A DNA stretch of 64,000 nucleotides from Marasmius tenuissimus (GCA_029532415.1 JAQOTA010000053.1:5146001-5210000), one strand, 5' to 3'; positions 24,901 through 36,215 are shown, numbered from the stretch's first letter. Notes: generated by a model from the sequence alone, not told the origin. Numbers and translations are program-made.

Positions 24901-26066
24901 CTAAGTAAAGATCCGAAGCCGAAGCCGAAGCTGGATGACGATGCCATCAGGGACGTGGAGGTAGGACGCGGGGAACGCGACCGGAAGGGCAGGGATTTGA
25001 ATCGCGAATTTCGGGAGAGGGACGAGGTTCAAGAGCAGTCCAAAGAGCAGTCTCAACGTGAAGACCGTGATCGCGGTAACGAGGCGCGTTTATTACCGAA
25101 GGCTCAGGATCGAGCTCTTTCCCGGAAACTCAAAAAACGTTACTCAGGCTTTTCGCGCGAACGAGAACAGAATGCCACACAGAAGATCATTGCATCGGAA
25201 GAAGAATTCGACGGTCGTCCCGAGAAAGCAATATCAGTAAGGGTAAAGTCTCGTTACTGAGCCAGACGTTGATGTATACGACCCCGGAGGATCTCTTCTT
25301 CGAAGACACGAAAGCGCAGAACAATGGAATCGTCAGAGAATCCTGGGTGGAGCGCAGAGCGAATGTGAAGGGAACGGAGAGCCTGGAGAGTCGCATGTAT
25401 GTTGAGGAGGGGAGGGGGAGTGTGAGCACGTTTTTGCTTTCTTGTCCAACCCCCGCTGACCTATTCACTCTCACCAAACAGGTCGAAATTAAGCGACAGT
25501 TTAATAACGATCAAGAGGAGCTGTATTGCTACTTATCGTCGAGCGGGTATGCTCCTTTGGGATCAAGGCCCCCCAGCCCCAGCCTGCACTCTGGTGGTTC
25601 AAGGGCTTCTTCATCGCCTCCACTCAGGCCACAAACACCAGTACCCTCTCGTAGTACCTTCCCTGGTACAAACACATGGTCTTCGTCTATCATCCCCAAT
25701 GACAGCCTCACTTCCGGACAGCATCGCCCTCACAATCACTTCGTATCCCCTCCTGCACCCCATGGACTCACGAGCTCTGTGCTGAGGGAAGCTGACTCAT
25801 CGGCTTCGGCCTCTACTGGTTCGGTTGGTCGGACCACGGACCATGGATACGCCGTTGATGAGGTATGGACAAGAGCAGCGTATCTTCCCTATACCTCCAG
25901 CGACCACGGAAAAGAAGGGCATGTGGAGGAAGGGACTGTCGAGAAGACTTTTATAGGAGGCTCGTCCTTCCCTCCGCCCCCCAGGAGAGCTCCCCGCGTT
26001 GCTCCACGCGGGCACAGAGCCCTGAAAGACGGGGCCTTCAATATCCGTACCATTGTTGCCGCGTGA
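21942..26066 (+). CDS. K3: kinase-VHS fusion with degraded GAT
   Basis: The N-terminal module (TVEQLAQHLDEVLGDKEKLR, AQNWLEKLQQ) is followed by a kinase domain: AAGGFGDVWKG, VCLKVSKVYM, HGDLKG, IGDFGLSRI and ARE in place of APE (RWLAREILSD). The linker changes frame near 23.5 kb unless an intron at about 23482-23555 is removed. It then reads YGNESPVDQDSG and WWQQIGPDQREQRGRA. A further intron leads in frame to VSEKVTEKEKYGEEGGW. VHS follows (DWALILDACERASASEANAK, LWAILLRNSTDTFI, FRSLWKKVKPHDKPDE). In the GAT region the frame is lost at about 25200-25240 and much of the domain is gone. A possible GTAAGG donor at about 25236 can splice in frame to VEIKRQFNNDQEELY at about 25482, which would remove the remnant. 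The gene may be a working kinase-VHS or an early pseudogene. Confidence 0.62.
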
Positions 26067-27062
26067 GGAACGTTGGGACGAGTGAAACACTGTGACGAAG
26101 AACAAACAACACAATCTTTCAGTCATTCTCAGCCGGAAATGAGACCTGTGTACTGTGTGCTGTAGAAGATGGATGAAAAACAAGAAAACAGGACTCATCA
26201 TCATGATTCGTTAACACTTACTGTGACTGTTAGGACATGTCCGCTTGCCCCCGTCACCTCATTGATTTGGGATTGACACTTGTTCCCGCCGATATTTTAC
26301 TTTCCTACCATTATTTTAAGGTTCTGGTGTAGGCAGCGGCCATCGCGTTCGCTCCGTACGTAGCTCGTGTTCGGATGTCTGGGACCGCGAAAAGACTCTA
26401 GCTCAAATTCAATTAGCCTACTGCAAATACGAATCGTCCACAATGTTAAGCTTATATTTCCTTCGCAGTACTTGAATTGGAAATTTGCAGCACACTTAGA
26501 TTCCCGCTACTGACGTAAGGAAGTAGAAGGGTATTTACCATGGTGAAAAAAAAAAGCTCGCTTCGTGAGAATTCTGCCTTTTGGCGCCCAAAACGTGACC
26601 AACAGACGCCGTTCATCCTCGAAAGCGCCGTCCAAGCGCCATAACACTCAAATCTAGCGCCATCCATACAAATTTAAGCGCTACTCCGTACTGAATTTCT
26701 CTCAATGCAAGGGGGAAGAATGACAGCTCGCCCATTCAGTCGGTGAGGCTTGGCGCGACAAAAATTGGCGCCATGTCAGCCCGTTAAGCGCCATGTCAAT
26801 CTTTTAAGCGCCGCTCATGCTGTTTATAAGCGCTGTCCCTCGCTGGCCTGGACGACTCTGCCACAGCGCAGCTTTCTGTTGGGTCTTCTTAAGCACTCAG
26901 AAGCTGCTACTCGGACCAAGATTCAGCATGATGATAACCATCATGCACCTCTCAAGCACAGCGTCTTCGAGAGCCATTAGAGACTCCAATTTTAACTTTG
27001 GGTAATTATGAGGAGCCGGCCAAAGGCCGGGCAACGAGTAATGCTCTCTGTTAGCATTCGTA
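26067..27062. other. K3 3' flank and repeat-like stretch rich in AAGCGCC motifs
   Basis: The first part (to about 26470) is related to the 3' flanks of K4 and K5 (GGGACCGCGAAAAGACT and nearby blocks). From about 26580 to 26835 there are about ten copies of a GCGC-centred motif, often TTAAGCGCC or TGGCGCC, spaced 10-40 bp apart. No protein is supported. The stretch could be a transposon remnant with subterminal repeats. Confidence 0.4.
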
Positions 27063-27280
27063 CTCAACATCTGACTAGCATGTTCATGAGTGTATCTGAC
27101 TCATCACAGTACCAAAAAACAGGCACAATATCAATGGAGTTGCTTCCAAAGCCCTCAGGAGTCAGGCCTGGGCCCTGTACTATAAGCTGTATGGTAAATC
27201 CATGATCTGTATCCCAATTTGAGTCTTCCATAGGATTGTAAACTGTTATTTGAGGCCTTGCTACAGTACAGTCATTGACA
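27063..27280 (-). pseudogene. Short coding-like fragment, family unknown
   Basis: The minus strand has an open stretch without a start codon, of about 70 codons. It contains RPQITVYNPMEDSNWDTDHG and then TPEGFGSNSIDIVPVFWYCD, with a stop near 27065. The amino acid mix looks like real protein, but no partner exon or family is recognised. It is most likely a fragment of a captured gene or transposon. Confidence 0.3.
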
Positions 27281-27723
27281 TTTCAGTAGCGGGCCGTGCC
27301 GCGTAAGGCGGCGACCAAGGTTATACAGACCTATACAGTCGTCTGCTGCCGTGGGAACCTGTGAGGGACCATGGGCGTCTACCGTGCTGGCGCTGGGCAT
27401 CCAAGCCACGTGATATGTATTGCTCTTCTCTCACCTAACAGTGACCAGGACGAGACCAGGATCTGCGCGACAGTGCGCGTGCTCAGTGCTGGATACAAAC
27501 TCTCATGATCAGTAATGATGCTGTACGGTCGCAGTTTACATCTAAACCTGTCATGGTACCCCACTGCCCCGCTGATATGCGATTACCGAGAATTGGTATC
27601 CCTTGTCTTTTGCTTGCAACGTGCGTGGGTATCTCGAAAGGCTTAGAAGGCTCGAACCACCGTCAAAAGTCAAATTTCTGAAACATCAGCATCTTGAAAG
27701 TGGCATTCAGCGGCGAGGGAGAG
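27281..27723. promoter_or_regulatory. K4 promoter and 5' UTR
   Basis: The segment from about 27590 to 27723 matches the region just upstream of K3, including CCCTTGTCTTTTGCT, GGCTCGAACC, a run of TCAAAAGTCAA type, and GGCGAGGGAGAGATGG around the start. This points to a shared promoter carried along during duplication. Confidence 0.45.
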
Positions 27724-30700
27724 ATGGTGTCGCTCACTGGCACCGACCAGCAATTGGCTCGACATCTTGAAGAGGTTTTCGGGGACAAGGAGAAGCTACG
27801 AGGATTTCTGGGACAGACAGGCGAAGATGCGCAGAACTGGTTAGATAGACTACAGCAGGTACGCTGGAGCAACTTTGTTAGCTTGTCTCTTGCTCACTTT
27901 CTTGTACTGTAGCTCACCGACACCCCCGATTTGAATGTGACCACTCAGCTGCGTTCTTCAATGTTCACAGTCATGATCCGTCTGTCAAAACTATCCGGGC
28001 TACATCCAAGGAGTTTGTTAATGCGGAATGTTCACAAGGTGGGAAAGCATCCAATCGCTGCCGGGGGATTCGGGGACGTCTGGAAGGGCGTAATTGGACA
28101 ATCAGAGTCCGAGGGTCAGTTGGTGTGTTTGAAGGTATCGAAGGTGTATGTGAAGAGTGACTTAGATACACTATTCAAGGTGCGCCTTCCTCTCGAGCTT
28201 TATTTCTTTTCATGAACACAAAATACAGGAATACCTGCGTGAAGCCCTGGTATGGCGTCAGCTGAGCCATCAGAATGTTCTACCATTCCTGGGGATTTTT
28301 TACTTGAAAGATGATCGCCAGTTTTGTCTTATTTCGCCGTGGATGGAGAACGGTAACCTCTTGCAATACCTGAAAGCGACCCTGAGAGCGAATGTTGATC
28401 ATCTCGCACTAGTACGTCAGTTGGGGGCCTCGATGTTGACACAGATGCTCAGTTACTTACTATCATAGGTCTACGATGTCGCAGCAGGTCTTGCATACTT
28501 ACACGGGGGGAAGGTAGTTCACGGCGATCTGAAAGGGGTGAGCAAGCGTTTTTTGCCGTTCTTTGCAACTCACTCATCCCGTTTGCGCAGCTGAACATCC
28601 TCATCACCCCGGAAGGCCGCGCATGCATTACTGACTTTGGGCTATCTCGTATCGCGGATACTCTTGCTCTCAAGCTGACCACATCGTCTGCTCGTCCTGC
28701 TGGAACAGCCCGCTGGCTTTCACAGGAGATCTTGCAAGGCGGTTCTGGCCCCACCAAAGAAAGCGATGTCTATGCTTTTGCCTGTGTTTGTTATGAGGTA
28801 TTCAACGAGTCTTTTTCACTTCATACTTGACGGTTTCTCATAACACGCTTTACTGTAGATATATACAGCCCTCCCGCCCTTCCATGAGCTTACCAACGAC
28901 GCGGCGGTGATATTTCACGTTGTCGTAAGCAAAAAATGTCCCGCGAGGCCCGTAGAGGTCTCTGAGCTTGATGATGGAATGTGGAATATCATGGAAGCAT
29001 GCTGGAGCGCGGACCCAACGTTTCGACCCAACGCAGCCAAGGTCCTTGCTCGTATCGAATCAGAAGCCTTGGTAGAACGAAAACGTCTCATCAATGCGGA
29101 GCCCTGGCCACCCCAATGGGCCAGTCATTCTCTGGCGCATGAAACATACAAACATGAACATCCGGCGGACCTTGAGGGGGGTGTAGAGGTCAGCAATCCT
29201 CAAATACAGTCGTTGTCAATCCGGGATGGGATTACGACCCAGCTGGATGCTGAGCTGGCATCCCCCAATCCCCATCCTCAGCCTCCTGTAGCTGATGCCG
29301 ATGACCTAGACCCGGGCCTCGACAGACTATCTGACTCGGACAAGGGAAAGCGCCCTGTTGCAAATCGTCAGAAAGGAAGCTGGTGGCAGAAACTCAGGCC
29401 TAATAAGCGTGAACAGAGGAAACGAACGTCGTGGATTGGTATGCCCTCTCCTCTCCATCTCACTTTCTCTCTTGTTGACTCAGGTTTATGTACGATCGGA
29501 TCGCAGCAGCCTCAGAGGCTGGTTGGCTATCCAAATGGACAGCCGGCGGTCACGAGAAGGGCAAGGATCACACTCCTGGTCAAGCAGAACGCAGTCAGTC
29601 GCTGCAGCCAGTGTATCGCGAGAATCAGGGAGAGCTGACGAGGATGATCGGTGCGCTCTACATTTACTACGTCCGCATCGTTCGATTCATATCTCAAATT
29701 TTTCGTTCACGGTGTGCACAGGCTTTCTTACAGCAACATCCTGCGAAGATTGGGCTCTTGTCCTTGACGTTTGTGAGCGCGCAACAGCCAGCGAAGCTAA
29801 TACCAAAGAGGCTACAAGGGCGTTTCGCAGAGAGTTCAAGTACGGTCAACCCCAAGCTCAGCTCAGTGCTGCTAGGGCAAGTGCTCGTCCTCTCACTCAG
29901 ATACTTGGGCTCTCAACTTCGTGCTCCACGTTTCAGCTTTGGGGAATAATTCTCCGAAACGCGTCCGATACGTTCATGAGTCACTCAACCTCTCAAAGAT
30001 TCCTGAACACAATCGAGGACCTGTGTCTCTCGGATCAGACGAACCCGATCGTGAAGGAGCGCGTGCTAGAAGTCATAGCTGCTGCTTCATATGGCAGTGC
30101 AAACAGTGAGTGGGTCCTCAGTCAGGCCAGCTTCCTATCATCTTGAACCTGTTTGCCTTTTTGCTTTTGTCTCATCGTACTCGCGCGCTGTAGAGGAATA
30201 TGCCAGCTTCCAGACTCTATGGAGAAAAGTCAAACCACGTGATAAACCGGAGGAGGTGCGTCCTGACCTTTCCCCTCCCTGGCTCTCAGTCGCGACCCCT
30301 GACCTTTACTTGCCCAACAGGGCATACCATTCGACTCTCATGATCCCACGTTCAACCCACCTGCTCACGTCGATAGGAACTCATGGTCCAACGTGCAATC
30401 TGGCAGCTGGCCGGTGCTATATCCCAATGAACATTTCGCCCCACAGAAACACCTTGCGAAATCAGATCGAATTCAGCTGCTCAGTCTACACGGTATCAAT
30501 AAGAGTCTGCCTCCGAAGCCGGGTGACGGGGACGTGAAGGCGGAAAGTGTAGAACGCCATCGCGACCAGCGCAGGGATTCGGATGGCGGATCACGGCAGA
30601 GGGACGAGGACGAAGACTGGTCCCAGCGTGGTTGCTGTGATACCGACAGCGATGAGCATTCATTACGCGATGATAAGAACCAAGATCCTTATCCCGACCG

Positions 30701-31823
30701 GGAGAGCAGTAGCGGTCGGGAACGCAAGGATAAAGACCGTGAGTCCCGAAAGCGCAAAAAACATCGTTCGTCGCGCGAACGAGAACGAGATGCTCAGAAG
30801 ATCATCCCACCGGAGGAGGATATTCGACGGTTGTTCCAGGAGTGTATTATTGGCAAGGGTTTCGCATCGCTACTGAGTCAGGCGTTGGTGCATACCACCC
30901 CGGAGGATTTCCTCTCCGATAACACGGAAGGGCAGAGCAACGGAATCATCAGGGAATTCCGGATGAAGTGCATAGCGAGTCAAGAGTTGATCGCTGCACA
31001 GATTCCTTGGGCCAGCGCTGGTTCTGAGAGTTCTGAGAGAAGCCGGAGGGAACTCAACGCCAAGCGCAAAGCAGAAGGAAAACCCATCGCTGGGGAGGAG
31101 GACGGAGAGACGACTGAGGAGAAGTTATTGGCCGATCTATTGAGTGCAAACGAGGAGTTGCTGGGTGCGCTTGGGCAGTACGAGGATCTTGAGAGGGTTG
31201 CAATGGAAAGGAAGGCTGAGGAGGATAGTAAGAAGGGTACTGAGGGGAGGGGGAGGGACGAGGAGTTGCTGGGTGCGCTTGGGCAGTACGAGGACCTTGA
31301 GAGGCTTGCGAGGGAAAAGAAGGCTGAGGAGGATAGCAAGAAGGATGTTGGGGGGAGGAGGAGGAGGGTGAGCTTTTCCCTGCTGTTTATTGGCAGAACC
31401 GATCCTTACTAACATTTTTTCGCCCTCCTCAAACAGGAAAAAATTGAGCGTCAGCTTCATCAAGAGGAGCTGTACTTATCCTCGAATCGCGCTGCGCCTA
31501 TGAGTGCAAGATCACCGAGTCCAAGCCTGCATCCTGGCGGTGCAAGGGTGCCTTCGAGAAGTCCTTCATCGTCTCCGTCTATGCCACCACCACCTGTGCC
31601 TCCTCGTATTCCTTCCCCGGACGGGTGCTCGAAGATGGTGGTGAGTTTACTCATGTGTCCTAATATGCTCAGAACCGAACGATTCCCTAATTTCCATTCC
31701 TTTGGACAGAATGGAAATGAACAGCAATCCCATCTCGAGGAAGACATCCAGACCAGAAGAGCTCGCCGTGGTCCACGCAGGCCCAGGAACCCCGACAGAC
31801 GGGGTTCCGATTTCACTCGCTAA
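27724..31823 (+). CDS. K4: kinase-VHS-GAT fusion
   Basis: This is one of the two most complete fusions. The N-terminal module (LTGTDQQLARHLEEVFGD, AQNWLDRLQQ) leads to a kinase domain with AAGGFGDVWKG, VCLKVSKVYV, HGDLKG, ITDFGLSRI and SQE where APE is expected (RWLSQEILQG). The linker ends WWQKLRPNKREQRKRTSW. Using the acceptor just before GCCTCAGAG, it joins in frame to ASEAGWLSKWTAGG. VHS follows (DWALVLDVCERATASEANTK, LWGIILRNASDTFM, LWRKVKPRDKPEE), then an acidic and Arg/Asp-rich segment. The GAT-like domain (RRLFQECIIGKGFASLLSQA, ELIAAQIPWASAGSE) has the helix LLGALGQYEDLER twice, at about 31155-31197 and 31263-31305. From about 30706 to 31620 the DNA is nearly the same as V. The C-terminus then departs and ends NPDRRGSDFTR at 31823. 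The start could also be the in-frame ATG at 27694. Confidence 0.72.
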
Positions 31824-32264
31824 GGATCGCTAATGCTACGTGACAAATGCTATGGAAAGCGACAAGGGTGATGCATGTACTGCGGCAAAAAAGCAGACCA
31901 CAAAACTTTCGTCATTCTCAGCTAGGAATCCGACTATGGGCGCCATAGGAAATGGACAAAAGATAAGAAACGGTGCTTCCCCAATACTTGCCGTAGTTTT
32001 GAAGACATGGCCGTCTTCTGCTACCACCCTTAGCGACACAGAAGTTGGACTTATACACGCGATATTTCACTTTCCTACAATATCATTCCGTGCTAGTAAC
32101 TAGTATCCTCTGCATGTACGAAGGTAATGATCTTCGGTATGTAGGTCGTGATAGGATGCTTGGGACCGCGAAAAGTTTTCAGCTCGAACATGATCAGTCC
32201 GCTACCTAGTACGATTACTCAATGATGGCAAAGTTGGATTTCAAGATTTGTAGCCTACTTCGCG
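31824..32264. other. K4 3' flank
   Basis: The sequence up to the palindrome is related to the 3' flank of K5 (about 39836-40200): TGGGACCGCGAAAAG and GATGGCAAAGTTGGATTTCA have close matches there. No gene is supported. Confidence 0.5.
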
Positions 32265-34538
32265 TAGGCTCGTGACCAGCCGTTCTTTCAAACTCCGCGC
32301 TCGTTCGAAAGAACGGCAGGTATGCTCGGTTCAATTTTTACCGTGTCACGCATTTGTAACAACGGACTTGGCGAAATTCCGCTCACTTGCAATTTGCCCC
32401 CACAACCACCACCTCCACTACCTTCCTCTACCTCCACGCTTTACCCTTTCGTCAAATCTACAACTACCGAGTCTTCTGATGAGCTATATGTGCTGGAAAA
32501 CTATACCTTCACACCAAATATCTCAATGCTAGCTTGGCGTCGCCTTACTGTCAACTCAGAAACGAGATTCGAACGAGATCTATCTTTTTTCGAAGCAACA
32601 CAGGACCTCTGCCTCACTAAACTCATCAACATCTCCGAAGACTCGACGCCAGTCGTAAATTATCTCTGGAATACCCTATCGACAGTCTCCACTTTTCGTT
32701 CTAGGTCGGATACTGAAGGATTTACATTATATGGACCATGGCATGGGGCTTTGCGGCGCGTATCGGTGCGTATTCTTCACAGCTATTCTTTCACTTTAAC
32801 TGTCTTCTTTATCTTCCAGCTCGTTACTATCTCAAACTTGATTGTGTACGTCCAAGTCCAGCAACAGAACAGACCCCAAAATCTTAAACTCCCTCCCAAT
32901 CTCTCCGTTAAGTGCACTGCAGCAAATGCACATATGCACAATACCTCTCAGAAAAGCAGCCGCCTGTTATACAGTACTGCTTAGTGCCCACCTTCCTCCC
33001 GTGTTACTGGTGCATGTCACATGTGACTTGTTCACCTTCGGTTTCGCCGTTCACAACAATTTTCGCAATAACTTAGGTTCGTCTACATCTTCTACCTTTT
33101 CGTGGTACCAAGGACATGTAATAGTCACTACAGACCAGGCTTATACATTTTCTATGTATTAACATGTGTGAGGAAACGTGAGGAACAATTCTTGTGTTCG
33201 CGACAAATGTCGATAAACGAAATTTGGCTAAGTCCAAAGTCACAAATGGTCGACCCGCCAAAAAGTGAACCGAGCATACCAGTCGGTAGGTGAACCGTGA
33301 ACCTACCTCATTTCACACTCCGCAATATCATATTTGGATGCCATCAGTAGCCCGGGTAAGGTTCACCTACCGACGGCTTGCGAGTCTATACTTCGCGAAC
33401 TGAGTGCCAGGAACTAGACTCGCAAGCCGTCGGTAGGTGAACCTTACCCGGGCTACTGATGGCATCCAAATATGATATTGCGGAGTGTGAAATGAGGTAG
33501 GTTCACGGTTCACCTACCGACTGGTATGCTCGGTTCACTTTTTGGCGGGTCGACCATTTGTGACTTTGGACTTAGCCAAATTTCGTTTATCGACATTTGT
33601 CGCGAACACAAGAATTGTTCCTCACGTTTCCTCACACATGTTAATACATAGAAAATGTATAAGCCTGGTCTGTAGTGACTATTACATGTCCTTGGTACCA
33701 CGAAAAGGTAGAAGATGTAGACGAACCTAAGTTATTGCGAAAATTGTTGTGAACGGCGAAACCGAAGGTGAACAAGTCACATGTGACATGCACCAGTAAC
33801 ACGGGAGGAAGGTGGGCACTAAGCAGTACTGTATAACAGGCGGCTGCTTTTCTGAGAGGTATTGTGCATATGTGCATTTGCTGCAGTGCACTTAACGGAG
33901 AGATTGGGAGGGAGTTTAAGATTTTGGGGTCTGTTCTGTTGCTGGACTTGGACGTACACAATCAAGTTTGAGATAGTAACGAGCTGGAAGATAAAGAAGA
34001 CAGTTAAAGTGAAAGAATAGCTGTGAAGAATACGCACCGATACGCGCCGCAAAGCCCCATGCCATGGTCCATATAATGTAAATCCTTCAGTATCCGACCT
34101 AGAACGAAAAGTGGAGACTGTCGATAGGGTATTCCAGAGATAATTTACGACTGGCGTCGAGTCTTCGGAGATGTTGATGAGTTTAGTGAGGCAGAGGTCC
34201 TGTGTTGCTTCGAAAAAAGATAGATCTCGTTCGAATCTCGTTTCTGAGTTGACAGTAAGGCGACGCCAAGCTAGCATTGAGATATTTGGTGTGAAGGTAT
34301 AGTTTTCCAGCACATATAGCTCATCAGAAGACTCGGTAGTTGTAGATTTGACGAAAGGGTAAAGCGTGGAGGTAGAGGAAGGTAGTGGAGGTGGTGGTTG
34401 TGGGGGCAAATTGCAAGTGAGCGGAATTTCGCCAAGTCCGTTGTTACAAATGCGTGACACGGTAAAAATTGAACCGAGCATACCTGCCGTTCTTTCGAAC
34501 GAGCGCGGAGTTTGAAAGAACGGCTGGTCACGAGCCTA
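32265..34538. repeat. 2.27 kb near-perfect palindrome (two 1,124-bp arms, 26-bp spacer)
   Basis: Position x on the plus strand matches position 66803 minus x on the minus strand, from 32265/34538 to 33388/33415. Every long open frame in the left arm recurs with the same translation in the right arm, including a 220-residue frame at 32322-32984 and 33819-34481. The spacer is 33389-33414. The outer ends are TAGGCTCGTGACC... and its complement. If the outermost TA is a target duplication, the element proper starts GGCTCGTGACC. The base after it differs on the two sides (G at 32264, G at 34539), so the symmetry stops there. No transposase is recognised. Confidence 0.9.
32319..33280. mobile_element. 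Possible TIR element making up most of each palindrome arm
   Basis: The left arm has its own inverted ends. GGTATGCTCGGTTCAATTTT at 32319 is mirrored by the complement of a closely related sequence ending CCGAGCATACC at 33280. The similarity runs about 60-70 bp inward with mismatches (ATTTGTAACAACGGACTTGG against ATTTGTGACTTTGGACTTAG). The right arm holds the mirror copy at 33523-34484. Such diverged inverted ends suggest a DNA transposon or MITE of about 960 bp. I saw no clear target-site duplication. Confidence 0.5.
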
Positions 34539-36215
34539 GCCAGGAACAGTAAGCTGGCTCCCATCCGTGGGAACTTGCAGATCGATGGCATCATGATCGT
34601 CGCAAATACATGCTCACCAAACCTCTCCTACTATCCGTTCCTCCCATTTGGCCCAAGGCGCTTCCGTAGTTCTCAACTCATTATCAACCCTCTCTTTTTT
34701 TCGCGAAATACGACCTCGGCGCTCGTGGAACCTTCACAATTCCTCCCGATGAGTCTGTGACTCTGGCTGCAGCGCCAGCCTCCTCACAATGAGCAGATAA
34801 CAGGTTTCTTTGGACTGCATCTATATTTGCCGAGAAACGATAGTTTTTGGTCCCCATTACTGCTGCTCGTCGTTCAAGTCCCAAAGGAGTGGTGTCATAT
34901 CAAGTGAAGTAACTCACCAAGGCTGCGAGCAGCGAGTATGAAGATGAAGAGAAAGGCTGTTGGATTCTTCACCGGTCTCGTGAATGGCAGTACGTTCTGG
35001 CTTTTGAACGTCTCTACTCATTGCTATGATACTAACTGATGACAGTTCACGTACGTTCTGCCAACGACGCTAAAAACGGTCCTGGAAGGGTCTCTCAGAC
35101 GATCCACGCCTCGTTATTCGCTCAAATACGAAGATCACGTCCGAATTTTCAACTGCTCTCACCGAAATTGGGCGGCCATGCAATTGCTATAGTGGTCGAA
35201 GTAATTCCAGATTCGGTGCTCGAAATCAAGTACGAATTTGGCGGAGAAGGTAACAGCCGCGAAAGGAGGGAAAGGATGGCATCGATTTCTCGACGCGACT
35301 GCATGTGAACCAACGGGACTGGTACGGCGGCACCGAATCATACAAAGTGCTTCAAATGTGTGTTGCCGAGCCATGCATCTATCATTAACATCCAAGATCC
35401 CCATCCCGGATGCCTCCGTGAACGCGCGAGACTCCCCATAACGAGAGGTTCGGACCTTATGATGGACGCCGGCGCAGTAGAGGGGGAAAGAGAACATCGT
35501 GAGAAGGTAGATATCACTACAAAGGTTGAAGTGGTGAATATGGGGAGAGAGAGGGTATTGATGATACCATTGCTGCATATCATCCTGTATCTACTACATT
35601 TCTTCGGTCTCTTGTGGCTGGCCAACACACGCACATACCACAAGTTATCTAAGTATCTAGTATCGAGTGAAATGCATGATACTACTGGAATTCCTTCAAT
35701 CGTTCACTCCCTATATCTATGAATGTTGCAATAATCTTCATTTACACCTTCTTGGGCCGCCCTCGGGTCTCGTCGGTTGATACTAATAGAAAAATCAAGA
35801 TTTAGGCGCCCAGTGATCCAACGTTCGAGTGCTGGGCGTCTAAGTACCTGCCCTTGAACCTCCACTCGAGTCTTGACCGGCTTGACTTGACGTCCTGCGT
35901 TATTCGGATCTTGTCTTGTCTGCCTACTCACCATATGAGCATGATGTTTGGAAGGACAGGTTGAGTGATATCTACGCAACGTGTACATGGTAACCTGATG
36001 TGAGCACCACTGCCAAGTGCCGCCGCTCTGATATCGATCGTTGAAGCCTTGATTTTCATTAAAAGCTCCAACTAGTATGTCAGTGGCCTCATCACTGCTG
36101 GAAAACCCCCTCGTCTCAAACTGCTTGCAAGGGTCGAGTGGTCATGGATGTTGATGTCAATCAGGCGTGGGCTCAAAGCCTCTGTTCGGAAAAGACGTTC
36201 GGTGACGGAGTAAAG
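34539..36215. other. Palindrome-K5 spacer with a relic of V-type 3' flank
   Basis: No intact gene is supported. About 35540-35730 is clearly related to the 3' flank of V (ATTGCTGCATATCATC, ACGCACATACCA and TCAATCGTTCACTCCCTATA have near matches at 21352-21510). From about 35810 the text matches the K3 promoter (GTGCTGGGCGTCTAAG). Open frames at 35039-35308 and 35159-35578 show no recognised domains. Confidence 0.45.

Noticed and set aside
33284..33376. GTAGGTGAACC blocks resembling the 3' end of 18S rRNA
   Set aside because: Only about 11 bases match and the surroundings do not resemble rDNA. They are part of nested hairpins in the palindrome.
35159..35578. 139-codon minus-strand frame before K5
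   Set aside because: It overlaps sequence related to the V 3' flank and shows no domain; chance is the simpler reading.
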